Positions 56,779-64,000 of a stretch of DNA of 64,000 bases are shown here, piece by piece (position 1 is the stretch's first letter; every line of letters begins with the position of its first letter). The translations under genes were made by a program, and so were the position numbers. The DNA comes from Tepidiphilus succinatimandens (GTDB lineage: Bacteria; Pseudomonadota; Gammaproteobacteria; Burkholderiales; Rhodocyclaceae), in contig NZ_SBIK01000007.1 of assembly GCF_006503695.1 (NCBI RefSeq), forward strand, positions 50,828 through 114,827. Reading direction: 5' to 3'. The notes beneath the pieces were generated by a model. That model was not told where the DNA came from. It did no database searches and saw nothing but the letters and a program-made list of their open reading frames with translations.

Positions 56779-57939
56779 ATGATCCGGGACGAGGAAACCT
56801 TGACGCTTCTGCTCGACACGATCGCCCGCTTCGTACGCGAGCGTCTGGTGCCGGCCGAGGCGGAAGTGGCGCGCACCGACCGCATCCCCGAGGAGATCGT
56901 CGCCGAGATGCGCCGCCTGGGGCTCTTCGGCCTGACGATCCCCGAAGAATACGGCGGCATGGGGCTCACCATGGAGGAAGAAGTGCGGGTGTACTTCGAA
57001 ATGGGGCACACCTCGCCGGCCTTCCGTTCCTATTTCGGCACCAACTGCGGCATCGGCAGCCAGGCGATCGTCATCGACGGGACGCCGGAGCAGAAAGCCC
57101 GCTATCTGCCCCGCCTCGCCTCCGGCGAGCTCATCGGCTCCTTCGCTCTGACGGAACCGGGCGCCGGGTCGGACGCAGCAAGCCTGAGGACGACCGCGGT
57201 GCGTGAAGGTGACTGTTATGTGCTCAACGGCACCAAACGCTTCATCACCAACGCCCCGGAAGCCGGCATCTTCACCGTGATGGCCCGCACCGATCCTGCC
57301 AAAAAAGGAGCCGACGGCATCTCCGCCTTCCTCGTCGAGCGCGACACACCGGGCCTGTGGGTCGGCCCGCCCGACGTCAAAATGGGCCAGCGCGGGGCCC
57401 ACACCGCCGACGTCGTCTTCGAGAACTGCCGCGTGCCGGCCGAAAACCTCATCGGCGGACGCGAAGGCCAAGGCTTCAAGACGGCGATGAAAGTGCTCGA
57501 CAAAGGGCGCATCGCCATCGCCGCAACCGCGGTCGGCGTGGCCGAGCGCATGCTGCAGGATGCGCTGCGCTACGCCTGTGAGCGTGAGCAGTTCGGCAAG
57601 CCCATCGCCGAATTCCAGCTAGTCCAGACGATGCTCGCCGACAGCCAGGCCGAGATCTACGCCGCGCGCTGCACGGTGCTCGATGCCGCGCGCCTGCGGG
57701 ATGCGGGAGAGAACGTCAACCTGCAGGCGGCCTGCGCCAAGATGTTCGCCACCGAGATGTGCGGCCGCGTGGCCGACCGGGCCGTGCAGATCCACGGCGG
57801 CGCGGGGTACATGGCCGAATACGGCATCGAGCGCTTCTACCGCGACGTGCGGCTCTTCCGCATCTACGAAGGCACCACGCAGATCCAGCAGCTGGTGATC
57901 GCGCGCAACCTCATCCGTTCGGGGAAAATCTACGGCTGA
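56779..57939 (+). CDS. Acyl-CoA dehydrogenase in the cyclohexanecarboxylate cluster
   Basis: 386-residue FAD enzyme of the ACAD family. ALTEPGAGSDAASLRTTAV and YVLNGTKRFITNA form the middle flavin-binding domain, VPAENLIGGREGQGFKTAM the linker, and QIHGGAGYMAEYGIERFYRD ... RIYEGTTQIQQLVIARNLI the C-terminal domain with the catalytic Glu of IYEGT. It is 10 nt downstream of badI. It may act on cyclohexanecarboxyl-CoA (replacing the broken copy upstream) or on pimeloyl-CoA/glutaryl-like products; the sequence does not decide. Confidence 0.87.
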   Translation: MIRDEETLTLLLDTIARFVRERLVPAEAEVARTDRIPEEIVAEMRRLGLFGLTIPEEYGGMGLTMEEEVRVYFEMGHTSPAFRSYFGTNCGIGSQAIVIDGTPEQKARYLPRLASGELIGSFALTEPGAGSDAASLRTTAVREGDCYVLNGTKRFITNAPEAGIFTVMARTDPAKKGADGISAFLVERDTPGLWVGPPDVKMGQRGAHTADVVFENCRVPAENLIGGREGQGFKTAMKVLDKGRIAIAATAVGVAERMLQDALRYACEREQFGKPIAEFQLVQTMLADSQAEIYAARCTVLDAARLRDAGENVNLQAACAKMFATEMCGRVADRAVQIHGGAGYMAEYGIERFYRDVRLFRIYEGTTQIQQLVIARNLIRSGKIYG

Positions 57940-58041
57940 GTCGCGTCCACGTCCAAGGGTTCGCGCAACGCCAAACCGAGCGCCTGCCGCTCGCTGGCAG
58001 GTGCTCGAGTCGCGTACCGGCCGTTCGTGTCTCGCTCATGT

Positions 58042-58824
58042 TCAGCCAATGCTCCCCATCTCCGCCCGAAAATGCCGCGCGTAGCGCCGAGAGATCCGCT
58101 CGGCCGACAGCAATACCGGCACGTCCGCGCACCGGAAATCCGCATCCAGCGCGGGCGCACCGCACAGCCACGCCCCCGCGTTGAGATAGGCCTTGAGGAG
58201 CGCCGGGCAAGGTGCCGGCTCGGCGCGTGTCGCCCCTTCGACCTCAGGCAGCGGCCGGCGCGGCGTGACGCGATATTCGATCGGTGCAGCGCGTTCCGCC
58301 CACTGTGCCACAAACAGGGCATGAACCGCGTCGAGCCCCGCATGCAGCGGCACCGACGCCAACCCAAAGAGATAACGGTAGCCGCGCACGTCCAGATAGC
58401 TCGCCAGGCCGGCAAAGAGCAGCGCGATCACCCCGCCATGACGGTGTCCCGGCGCGATGCAGGCCCGCCCCACCTCCACCATGCGCTCGCGCAAGGGGTC
58501 GAGGCGCACCAGATCGTATTCCTGCTCGGAATACAAGCCGCCCACGCGCTTCGCCCCTTCCGGCGTGAGCACGCGATAGCAGCCGACCACGCGCTGCTCC
58601 ACCCGATCGCGCACGATGAGGTGCTCGCAATACGGATCGAAGAAATCGCAATCGAGCCCAGGAATGCGGCTCGTCAAACGCGCCCCGAGTTCATCGTGAA
58701 AGACGCGGTAGCGCAGACGCTGCGCCTCATACACGTCGAGCTCGCTCGCGGCGAGCGCCAGTTCATAGCGTCCCAGCGCCGGCAAGGTGGCGCGCTGGTG
58801 TTGCACGGCAACGGCAAGGGTCAT
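58042..58824 (-). CDS. GNAT-type N-acyltransferase (OlsB-like ornithine-lipid synthase component)
   Basis: 260-residue protein of the hemolysin-like GNAT group (COG3176). Characteristic pieces: EAQRLRYRVFHDELGARL (about residues 33-50), DFFDPYCEHLIVRD, VVGCYRVLTPEGAKRVGGLYSE and MVEVGRACIAPGHRHGGVIALLFAGLASYL, GYRYLFGLASVPL. OlsB proteins acylate ornithine with 3-hydroxyacyl-ACP to form lyso-ornithine lipid, a phosphorus-free membrane lipid. No olsA neighbour is present, so another COG3176 role is possible. AGGAG five bases before ATG 58824. Confidence 0.75.
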   Translation of the reverse strand: MTLAVAVQHQRATLPALGRYELALAASELDVYEAQRLRYRVFHDELGARLTSRIPGLDCDFFDPYCEHLIVRDRVEQRVVGCYRVLTPEGAKRVGGLYSEQEYDLVRLDPLRERMVEVGRACIAPGHRHGGVIALLFAGLASYLDVRGYRYLFGLASVPLHAGLDAVHALFVAQWAERAAPIEYRVTPRRPLPEVEGATRAEPAPCPALLKAYLNAGAWLCGAPALDADFRCADVPVLLSAERISRRYARHFRAEMGSIG

Positions 58825-58924
58825 GACGGCTCCTGCGGCACGAGTCCCGATCGGGACGACGGCGGCAGAGTAAGCACGTCAGGTTACATGGTGATGTCAA
58901 CGGCACATCGCTGCAACCCTTCCC

Positions 58925-60118
58925 TCACCCCAGCACCCCACCCAGGAAACCGCACCCGCCGACCACTGCCCAAGGCGGCACGCGCCAGAAGAGCAGCGCG
59001 ACGAAGGCGACGAGCGCGAGACAGAAATCCTGCGGCTGCAGGATCGCGCTGGTCCACACCGGCTGATAGAGCGCGGCAAGCAGGAGGCCGACCACTGCGG
59101 CATTGACGCCGGCGAGCGCCGCCTGCGTGTGCCGCAGGTGGCGCCATTTCGCCCAGAACGGCAGTGCGCCGAGGATCAGGAAGAACGAAGGCAGGAAAAT
59201 CGCGGTGAGCGCGAGCAGACCGCCCGTCCAGCCCGCCGGCGGTATCTCGCGAACGGCACCGAGAAAAGCCGCGAAGGTGAAGAGCGGCCCCGGCACCGCC
59301 TGCGCCGCCCCGTAGCCGGCGAGGAACGTCTGCGCGTCCACCCAGCCGCGCGGCACCGTCTCCGCCTGCAGCAGCGGCAGCACCACGTGCCCTCCGCCGA
59401 AGACGAGCGCGCCGGCGCGGTAGAATGCATCGACGAGCGTGAGCGTGGGGTTTTCGGTCAAGTGGGCGAGCAGCGGCAGGACCATGAGCAGCGCGGCGAA
59501 GAGCGCGAGCCAAAAGAGGCCGATCCGCCGTCGCACCGCGATCGGCAACGGCTCGGGCGGCGGTAATTCCCGCCCTGGGAGTAGTGCCAAACCGGCCACG
59601 CCCGCCGCCGCGATGACCGCCACCTGCACCCAAGCCAGCGGCGCGAGCGCGACGCAGCACGCCGCCACCGTCATCAGCGTCACGCGCCGCGCATCGGGAC
59701 ACAGCGTGCGCGCCATGCCCCACACCGCCTGCGCCACCACCGCCACCGCCGCCACTTTCAAACCGTGCAAGACGCCGGCGGGAACCGCCTGGGCGTAGTG
59801 CGTCAGGCCCAGCGCGAACAGGATCATCGCCACCGCCGAGGGCAGGGTGAACCCGAGCCAGGCGGCGAGCGCCCCGCCGTAGCCGGCCCGCAGATAGCCT
59901 AATGCCATTCCCACCTGACTGCTCGCCGGTCCCGGCAGGAACTGGCACAGCGCCACCAGATCGGCATATTCCCGCTCGTCGAGCCAGCCACGGCGCACCA
60001 CGAACTCCTCGCGAAAATAGCCCAGATGCGCGATCGGCCCGCCGAACGACGTCAGCCCCAGGCGCAGAAAGACGAACAAGACGTCCCACGCCCCTGCCCT
60101 TTTTCGTTCCCCGTTCAT
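58925..60118 (-). CDS. chrA: Chromate transporter ChrA (two CHR domains)
   Basis: 397-residue membrane protein with two CHR domains. The first has LRLGLTSFGGPIAHLGYFREEFV (about residues 18-40) and CQFLPGPASSQVGMALGY; the second has FYRAGALVFGGGHVVLPLLQAETV and GYGAAQAVPGPLFTFAAFLGA. Ten or more helices. It should export chromate with the proton gradient. ATG 60118 has GGGAGG upstream. It is divergent from the ars operon, so this stretch collects metal/oxyanion resistance genes. Confidence 0.92.
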   Translation of the reverse strand: MNGERKRAGAWDVLFVFLRLGLTSFGGPIAHLGYFREEFVVRRGWLDEREYADLVALCQFLPGPASSQVGMALGYLRAGYGGALAAWLGFTLPSAVAMILFALGLTHYAQAVPAGVLHGLKVAAVAVVAQAVWGMARTLCPDARRVTLMTVAACCVALAPLAWVQVAVIAAAGVAGLALLPGRELPPPEPLPIAVRRRIGLFWLALFAALLMVLPLLAHLTENPTLTLVDAFYRAGALVFGGGHVVLPLLQAETVPRGWVDAQTFLAGYGAAQAVPGPLFTFAAFLGAVREIPPAGWTGGLLALTAIFLPSFFLILGALPFWAKWRHLRHTQAALAGVNAAVVGLLLAALYQPVWTSAILQPQDFCLALVAFVALLFWRVPPWAVVGGCGFLGGVLG

Positions 60119-60205
60119 TGCCCCTCCCTCCACATCTGCGCCGGGCACATCGACCGCCTGGTCGACTCAGGATAGTCGGTGAACGGTTTTTCGGGTATCG
60201 CATGC

Positions 60206-60234
60206 TTGACATCATTCAATACTTCAACAATAAT
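60206..60234 (+). promoter_or_regulatory. Near-consensus sigma-70 promoter of the ars operon
   Basis: TTGACA at 60206-60211, a 17-nt spacer and AATAAT at 60229-60234 (5 of 6). Transcription is expected to start near 60241, right at or before the arsR start codon, implying a very short or absent leader. The AT-rich spacer is the likely ArsR operator. Confidence 0.7.
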
Positions 60235-60240
60235 GGAAAT

Positions 60241-60603
60241 ATGGAAATGTTACTTGCTGCCGAACTCCTCGCCGCGCTGGGGCACGAAACGCGGCTCGCC
60301 ATCTTCCGCCTGCTCGTCGAAGCTGGGCCGCAGGGTCGCTATCCGAACGAACTGAGCGAAGCGCTCGGCCTGCCTCCCACCACACTGTCCTTCCACCTCG
60401 CGCATCTGAACCGCGTCGGTCTCATCCGCCGGCACAAAGAGGGGCGGTACCTGCGCTACGCCGCTGCTTACGAGACGATGGACGAACTCCTTGCCTTCCT
60501 CACGCAGAACTGCTGCGGCGGGGTCACTTGCCTCTCTGGGGCGGCAACCGGACCCAGCGAAAAACGCCCTCCGACGACCATCCTTGCGCCCCAAGGAACA
60601 TGA
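60241..60603 (+). CDS. arsR: Arsenical repressor ArsR
   Basis: About 120-residue winged-helix repressor: LLAALGHETRLAIFRLLVEAG, ELSEALGLPPTTLSFHLAHLNRVGLI (recognition helix) and RRHKEGRYLRYAA. The arsenite site is not in the recognition helix but near the C-terminus, CCGGVTC, as in the Acidithiobacillus-type ArsR with a Cys-Cys...Cys triad. An ATG at 60202 is in frame but lies inside the promoter; I therefore start at ATG 60241 (or 60247). The stop overlaps an ATG of arsC (ATGA). Confidence 0.87.
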   Translation: MEMLLAAELLAALGHETRLAIFRLLVEAGPQGRYPNELSEALGLPPTTLSFHLAHLNRVGLIRRHKEGRYLRYAAAYETMDELLAFLTQNCCGGVTCLSGAATGPSEKRPPTTILAPQGT

Positions 60604-60605
60604 CG

Positions 60606-61031
60606 ATGACGAAAACCGTGCTCGTGCTGTGCACGCACAATGCCTGCCGCTCGCAACTGGCAAAAGCTATTCTCACGCACGACCTCGCTCCCGCGGTGCG
60701 GGCGATTTCGGCGGGCACCCGGCCGGCGAACGAAGTGCCGGCCGAAGTGTTCGCCGCGCTGCGCCTCGCCGGCCTGCCGGCCGATGGGCTCGTGCCCAAA
60801 TCCCTCGACGCCGTGCTCGACGAACCGGTCGAGCTCGTCGTCACCGTCTGCGACGACGCCAAGGAATCCTGCCCCGTCTTCCCGCGTCCGGTGCCACGGC
60901 TGCACGTTGCCTTCCCCGACCCGATGGGGCAGCCGCTTGCGCGTTTCCTCGAAGTGCGCGACGAAATCCGCGCCAGGCTGGTGCCTGCCGTTCGCCAGGC
61001 TCTGGATGCTGAACGAGGAGCCCGTCCATGA
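60606..61031 (+). CDS. arsC: Arsenate reductase ArsC (thioredoxin-coupled, LMW-PTP fold)
   Basis: 141-residue protein. CTHNACRSQLA (CX5R, nucleophile Cys about residue 9) is the phosphatase-like loop and VTVCDDAKESCPVF holds the two redox cysteines, as in the Staphylococcus pI258 type; RLHVAFPDPMGQP follows. It reduces arsenate to arsenite for export. ATG 60606 is eight bases from AAGGA; ATG 60600 overlaps arsR. The stop overlaps the acr3 start (ATGA). Confidence 0.92.
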   Translation: MTKTVLVLCTHNACRSQLAKAILTHDLAPAVRAISAGTRPANEVPAEVFAALRLAGLPADGLVPKSLDAVLDEPVELVVTVCDDAKESCPVFPRPVPRLHVAFPDPMGQPLARFLEVRDEIRARLVPAVRQALDAERGARP

Positions 61032-62074
61032 GCGCTCCCGCCTCGCCTTTGGGATTCTTCGAACGCTATCTCACGCTCTGGGTGCTCCTGTGCATCGGTG
61101 CCGGCATCGGGCTAGGGCAGGCGCTGCCCGAGGTGTTCGCGGCACTCTCCCGCTGCACGGTGGCCGAAGTCAATTTGCCGGTGGGTCTCCTCATCTGGGT
61201 AATGATCGTCCCGATGCTGGTGAAGGTCGATTTCAGCGCCCTGCACGACCTGCGCCGCCACGTGCGCGGCATCGGCGTGACGCTCTTCGTCAATTGGCTG
61301 GTCAAACCCTTTTCGATGGCATTCTTCGGCTGGTTCTTCATTCGCCAGCTTTTTGCCCCGTGGCTACCGGCCGGCGAAATCGATGCCTATCTCGCCGGGC
61401 TCATCCTGCTCGCCGCTGCGCCGTGCACGGCGATGGTCTTCGTCTGGAGCCGGCTCGCCGACGGCGACCCGCTGTTCACCCTCACCCAGGTGGCCGTCAA
61501 CGATCTCATCATGGTCTTCGCCTTCGCGCCGCTCGTCGGTTTTCTGCTCGACCTGTCGGCGATCACGGTACCGTGGCAGACGCTCGTCGCCTCGGTGCTC
61601 CTCTACCTCGTCATTCCGGTCGTCCTCGCCCAACTCTGGCGCAAACGGCTCATGAAACGCGGCGAGGCGGCCTTTGCCGCGGCGATGCGCCGCATCGCGC
61701 CGTGGTCGACGGCGGCGCTCCTTGCCACCTTGGTGCTGATCTTCGCCTTCCAGGGGCAGGCCATCCTCGCGCAGCCTCTGGTAATCGCACTGTTGGCCAT
61801 TCCCATCGTGGTGCAGGTCGCCTTCAACGCCGCACTCGCCTACGGTCTCAACCGCGCCTTGGGCGAGGACCACGCCGTCGCCTGCCCGTCGGCCCTGATC
61901 GGTGCCTCCAACTTCTTTGAACTGGCGGTGGCCACGGCCATCAGCCTGTTCGGTCTTGCCTCCGGTGCGACGCTCGCCACGGTGGTCGGCGTGCTGATCG
62001 AAGTGCCGGCCATGTTGCTTGTCGTGAAATTCGTGCGTCTCTCACGCGGCTGGTACGAACACCGCACGGTGTGA
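61028..62074 (+). CDS. acr3: Arsenite efflux transporter Acr3
   Basis: 348-residue, ten-helix permease of the ACR3 (BASS-like) family, not ArsB. LLIWVMIVPMLVKVDFSAL, FVNWLVKPFSMAFFGWFFI, LAAAPCTAMVFVWSRLADGDP (functional Cys) and ACPSALIGASNFFELAVATA are ACR3 signatures. It exports arsenite, here probably energised further by ArsA. Coupled to arsC by ATGA and 66 nt ahead of arsD. Confidence 0.94.
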   Translation: MSAPASPLGFFERYLTLWVLLCIGAGIGLGQALPEVFAALSRCTVAEVNLPVGLLIWVMIVPMLVKVDFSALHDLRRHVRGIGVTLFVNWLVKPFSMAFFGWFFIRQLFAPWLPAGEIDAYLAGLILLAAAPCTAMVFVWSRLADGDPLFTLTQVAVNDLIMVFAFAPLVGFLLDLSAITVPWQTLVASVLLYLVIPVVLAQLWRKRLMKRGEAAFAAAMRRIAPWSTAALLATLVLIFAFQGQAILAQPLVIALLAIPIVVQVAFNAALAYGLNRALGEDHAVACPSALIGASNFFELAVATAISLFGLASGATLATVVGVLIEVPAMLLVVKFVRLSRGWYEHRTV

Positions 62075-62140
62075 GCCACGACCCCTGCCCGCCGGCGACG
62101 GTAGGCAAACCTCCCTCCCTCGAACCCAAGGAGTTCCATC

Positions 62141-62524
62141 ATGCCCAAACTCGAAGTCTTCGATCCCGCCCTGTGCTGCGCGACCGGCGTCTGCGGCGTC
62201 GATGTCGACCCGGCGCTCGCGCAATTCGCCGCCGATCTCAAGTGGCTGGAAGCGCACGGCGTGACGGTCGAACGCCACAACCTCGGCCAGGACCCCGCCG
62301 CGTTCGCCACCAATCCGCGCGTGCTGGCGCTTTTGCAACAGGGCAACGACCGCCTGCCGGCCGTTTTTCTCGACGGCGAACTGCTCGCCAGCGGCGCCTA
62401 CCCCGATCGCCACGCGTTGGCCGCAAAACTCGGCCTGACCGATGTTTCCGCCACCGACGCCCCGGCAAGCGGCACCTGCTGCGCCGCTCAACCCGCCGCC
62501 GTCCAGGGCAAAAGCTGCTGTTGA
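62141..62524 (+). CDS. arsD: Arsenic metallochaperone ArsD
   Basis: 127-residue thioredoxin-fold protein. LEVFDPALCCATGVCGVDVD holds the arsenite-transfer cysteines (Cys12, Cys13, Cys18 equivalents), and the C-terminal pairs (GTCCAAQ and KSCC) are the usual extra vicinal cysteines. AAGGAG eight bases before the ATG. It delivers arsenite to ArsA, encoded next after 26 nt. Confidence 0.95.
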   Translation: MPKLEVFDPALCCATGVCGVDVDPALAQFAADLKWLEAHGVTVERHNLGQDPAAFATNPRVLALLQQGNDRLPAVFLDGELLASGAYPDRHALAAKLGLTDVSATDAPASGTCCAAQPAAVQGKSCC

Positions 62525-62550
62525 ACGCCACCAACAAGGAATCCGCCACC

Positions 62551-63924
62551 ATGAACCTGCTCACCCTCGACACACGCTATCTCTTCTTCACCGGCAAGGG
62601 CGGAGTCGGCAAGACCTCGCTCTCCTGCGCCACCGGCCTCTCCCTGGCGCAGCGCGGCAGGAAAGTTCTCATCGTCAGCACCGACCCGGCCTCCAATCTG
62701 AGCGAAGTACTCGGCACGCCGGTCGGGCATGCCCCGACGCCGATCGTGGGGGCGCCGAACCTTTTTGCGCTCGATCTCGACCCGCGCGCCGCGGCAGCGG
62801 CCTACCGCGAACGCATGGTCGCACCCTACCGTGGCATCTTGCCCGAGGCGGCCATCCAGAGCATGGAAGAGCAGTTTTCCGGGGCCTGCACCGTGGAAAT
62901 TGCCGCCTTCGACGAATTCGCGCGACTCTTGGGCGACCCATCCGCCACCGCCGGATTCGACCACGTCATCTTCGACACCGCCCCTACCGGTCACACCCTG
63001 CGGCTCCTCACCCTGCCGAGCGCCTGGGATGAATTCATCGCATCCACGACCGGTGGCGCCTCCTGCCTGGGGCCGCTCGCCGGGCTACAGCAACAGCGCG
63101 AACGCTACGCCGCCACGGTCGCCCGGCTGGGCAATCCGGCCGAGACCACCCTGGTGCTCGTCAGCCGTCCCGAACGCGCCGCGCTGCGCGAGGCCGAGCG
63201 CACCCGCGTCGAGCTGGCAGAACTCGGCATCCGCAACCTGCATCTGGTGATCAACGGGCTATTCGCCGACGAAACCGGCGACGATGCCATCGCCCGTGCC
63301 ATGGCCGAGCGTCACGCCGCGGCGCTTGCCGCCATCCCACCCGGACTCGCCGCCCTGCCGCAAAGTACCCTGCCCTTCCTGCCGCGCGGTACGACCGGGC
63401 TTGCCGGTTTGCAGCAATTGCTCTCTGGCACGCCACCCGCCCCGCAGGGGCCGGTAGCGCTGCCGGAAGTCACCGACCTGCCGCCAGGCTTGTCCGCTTT
63501 TATCGACGAACTTGCCCGCCAGGATCACGGCGTCGTCCTCACCATGGGCAAAGGCGGCGTGGGCAAGACTTCGGTAGCTGCGGCGATTGCGCTCGCGCTC
63601 GCCGAGCGCGGCAAGAAAGTCACCTTGTCGACCACCGACCCGGCGGCGCACCTTGCCGACGCGCTCGCGGGCGAAACCGCCGGCCTCACGGTGACGCGCA
63701 TCGACCCGGCTGCCGAACTCGCCCGTTACACCTCCGAAGTACTCGAACAAAAGGGCAAGGACCTCACGCCAGAGGCGCGCGCCATGCTGGAAGAAGACCT
63801 ACGCTCGCCCTGCACCGAGGAAATCGCCGTCTTCCGCGCCTTCGCCCACACCGTGGCCGGCGGTACCTCCGGTTTCGTCGTGCTGTTGTCAACAAATAGA
63901 ACTGTCCGGTTTCGTAGCACATAA
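62551..63924 (+). pseudogene. arsA: Arsenite-activated ATPase ArsA, truncated by an insertion
   Basis: The N-terminal half is intact: FTGKGGVGKTSLSCATGLSL (P-loop 1), DTAPTGHTLRLLTLP and the cysteine-bearing GACTVEIAAFDEF. The second half begins with MGKGGVGKTSVAAAIALAL (P-loop 2, about residue 332) and runs to SPCTEEIAVFRAFAHTVAGG. After residue 445 (codon at 63883-63885) homology stops: where DTAPTGHTL should follow FVVL there are 12 foreign residues and a stop. A normal ArsA is about 580-590 residues, so the second nucleotide-binding domain lacks its end. The junction coincides with an IS-like terminus. Efflux through Acr3 alone could remain functional. Confidence 0.85.
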
Positions 63925-64000
63925 ACTGTCCGCTTTTCCGGGCCGGGGAGGGAAGGCGTGAAGGGCGTAGCCCGGAGCGCCTTCCCTCCCCGGCAGGCGC
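63886..64000 (+). mobile_element. Terminus of an insertion sequence (IS21-like) inside arsA
   Basis: From about 63884-63887 the sequence (TGTTGTCAACAAATAGAACT and on) no longer reads as ArsA and has two spaced copies of AACTGTCCG (63899-63907 and 63923-63931, the second preceded by an extra A), the multiple-terminal-repeat layout of IS21-family ends. A 16-bp inverted repeat follows. The transposase would lie beyond the right edge. The family assignment is tentative. Confidence 0.6.
63943..63993. repeat. 16-bp perfect inverted repeat with 19-nt loop
   Basis: CCGGGGAGGGAAGGCG (63943-63958) and CGCCTTCCCTCCCCGG (63978-63993) are exact complements, giving a strong stem-loop just inside the putative IS end. 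Such a structure may block readthrough transcription into the element or protect a transposase ribosome site. Confidence 0.7.

Noticed and set aside
58859..58905. Pho-box-like TCA repeats before the OlsB-like gene
   Set aside because: The GTCA cores are 18 nt apart rather than 11.

Overview
The window is GC-rich, densely packed bacterial chromosome with short intergenic gaps and many ATGA start/stop overlaps. Gene content and order (gatCAB beside mreBCD-mrdA-rodA-rlpA, dacA-lipB-lipA, cutA-dsbD, phoB-phoR, ACR3-type ars genes, TorF-like porin, OlsB-like acyltransferase) point to a betaproteobacterium. A Hydrogenophilales-like lineage (Tepidiphilus/Hydrogenophilus) is my guess; the genus is not proven by the sequence. 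I saw no rRNA, tRNA or CRISPR array.

Layout. (1) 1-9176, minus strand: an operon for organic-acid uptake and CoA chemistry: acyl-CoA synthetase, LivG, LivH, LivM, periplasmic binding protein, LivF, PaaK-like ligase and a CaiB/BaiF CoA-transferase cut by the window edge. (2) 9366-15340, plus: a Fur-box-led iron module: tonB, exbB, exbD, a siderophore receptor, piuC and an FMN alpha-hydroxyacid oxidase. (3) 15263-17226, minus: a glycosyltransferase/deacetylase pair of unknown role. (4) 17443-24831: SYLF protein, glycine-zipper lipoprotein, CorC-like CBS protein, cutA, dsbD, rep and lipA. (5) 24844-33221, minus: lipB, dacA, rlpA, rodA, mrdA, mreD, mreC and mreB, i.e. lipoylation and rod-shape/cell-wall genes. 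(6) 33367-38233, plus: gatC, gatA, gatB and a 514-residue unknown. (7) 38226-40246, minus: phoR and phoB behind a Pho-box-like repeat. (8) 40430-47794: a TorF-like porin behind a good sigma-54 promoter, a small orphan, a glutamine amidotransferase, a chemoreceptor translationally coupled to an EAL protein, and an EAL-CBS-GGDEF protein.

(9) 47840-53440, minus: the most interesting segment. A tightly coupled four-gene operon encodes a large protein ending in a PhoU/DUF47-like domain, a pyruvate-phosphate-dikinase-like protein that lacks the PEP/pyruvate barrel, a GT4 glycosyltransferase and a PlcP/LpxH-type metallophosphoesterase. The last two resemble the PlcP-Agt pair that replaces phospholipids with glycolipids under phosphate limitation. 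PhoBR lies 7 kb away and an OlsB-like (ornithine-lipid) acyltransferase 5 kb away on the other side.

(10) 53779-57939: a cyclohexanecarboxylate-type ring-degradation cluster (badR, badH, badI, an acyl-CoA dehydrogenase) headed by a decayed acyl-CoA dehydrogenase. (11) 58042-60118, minus: OlsB-like acyltransferase and ChrA. (12) 60206-64000, plus: arsenic operon arsR-arsC-acr3-arsD-arsA behind a near-consensus promoter, with arsA interrupted by what looks like the end of an insertion sequence running off the window.
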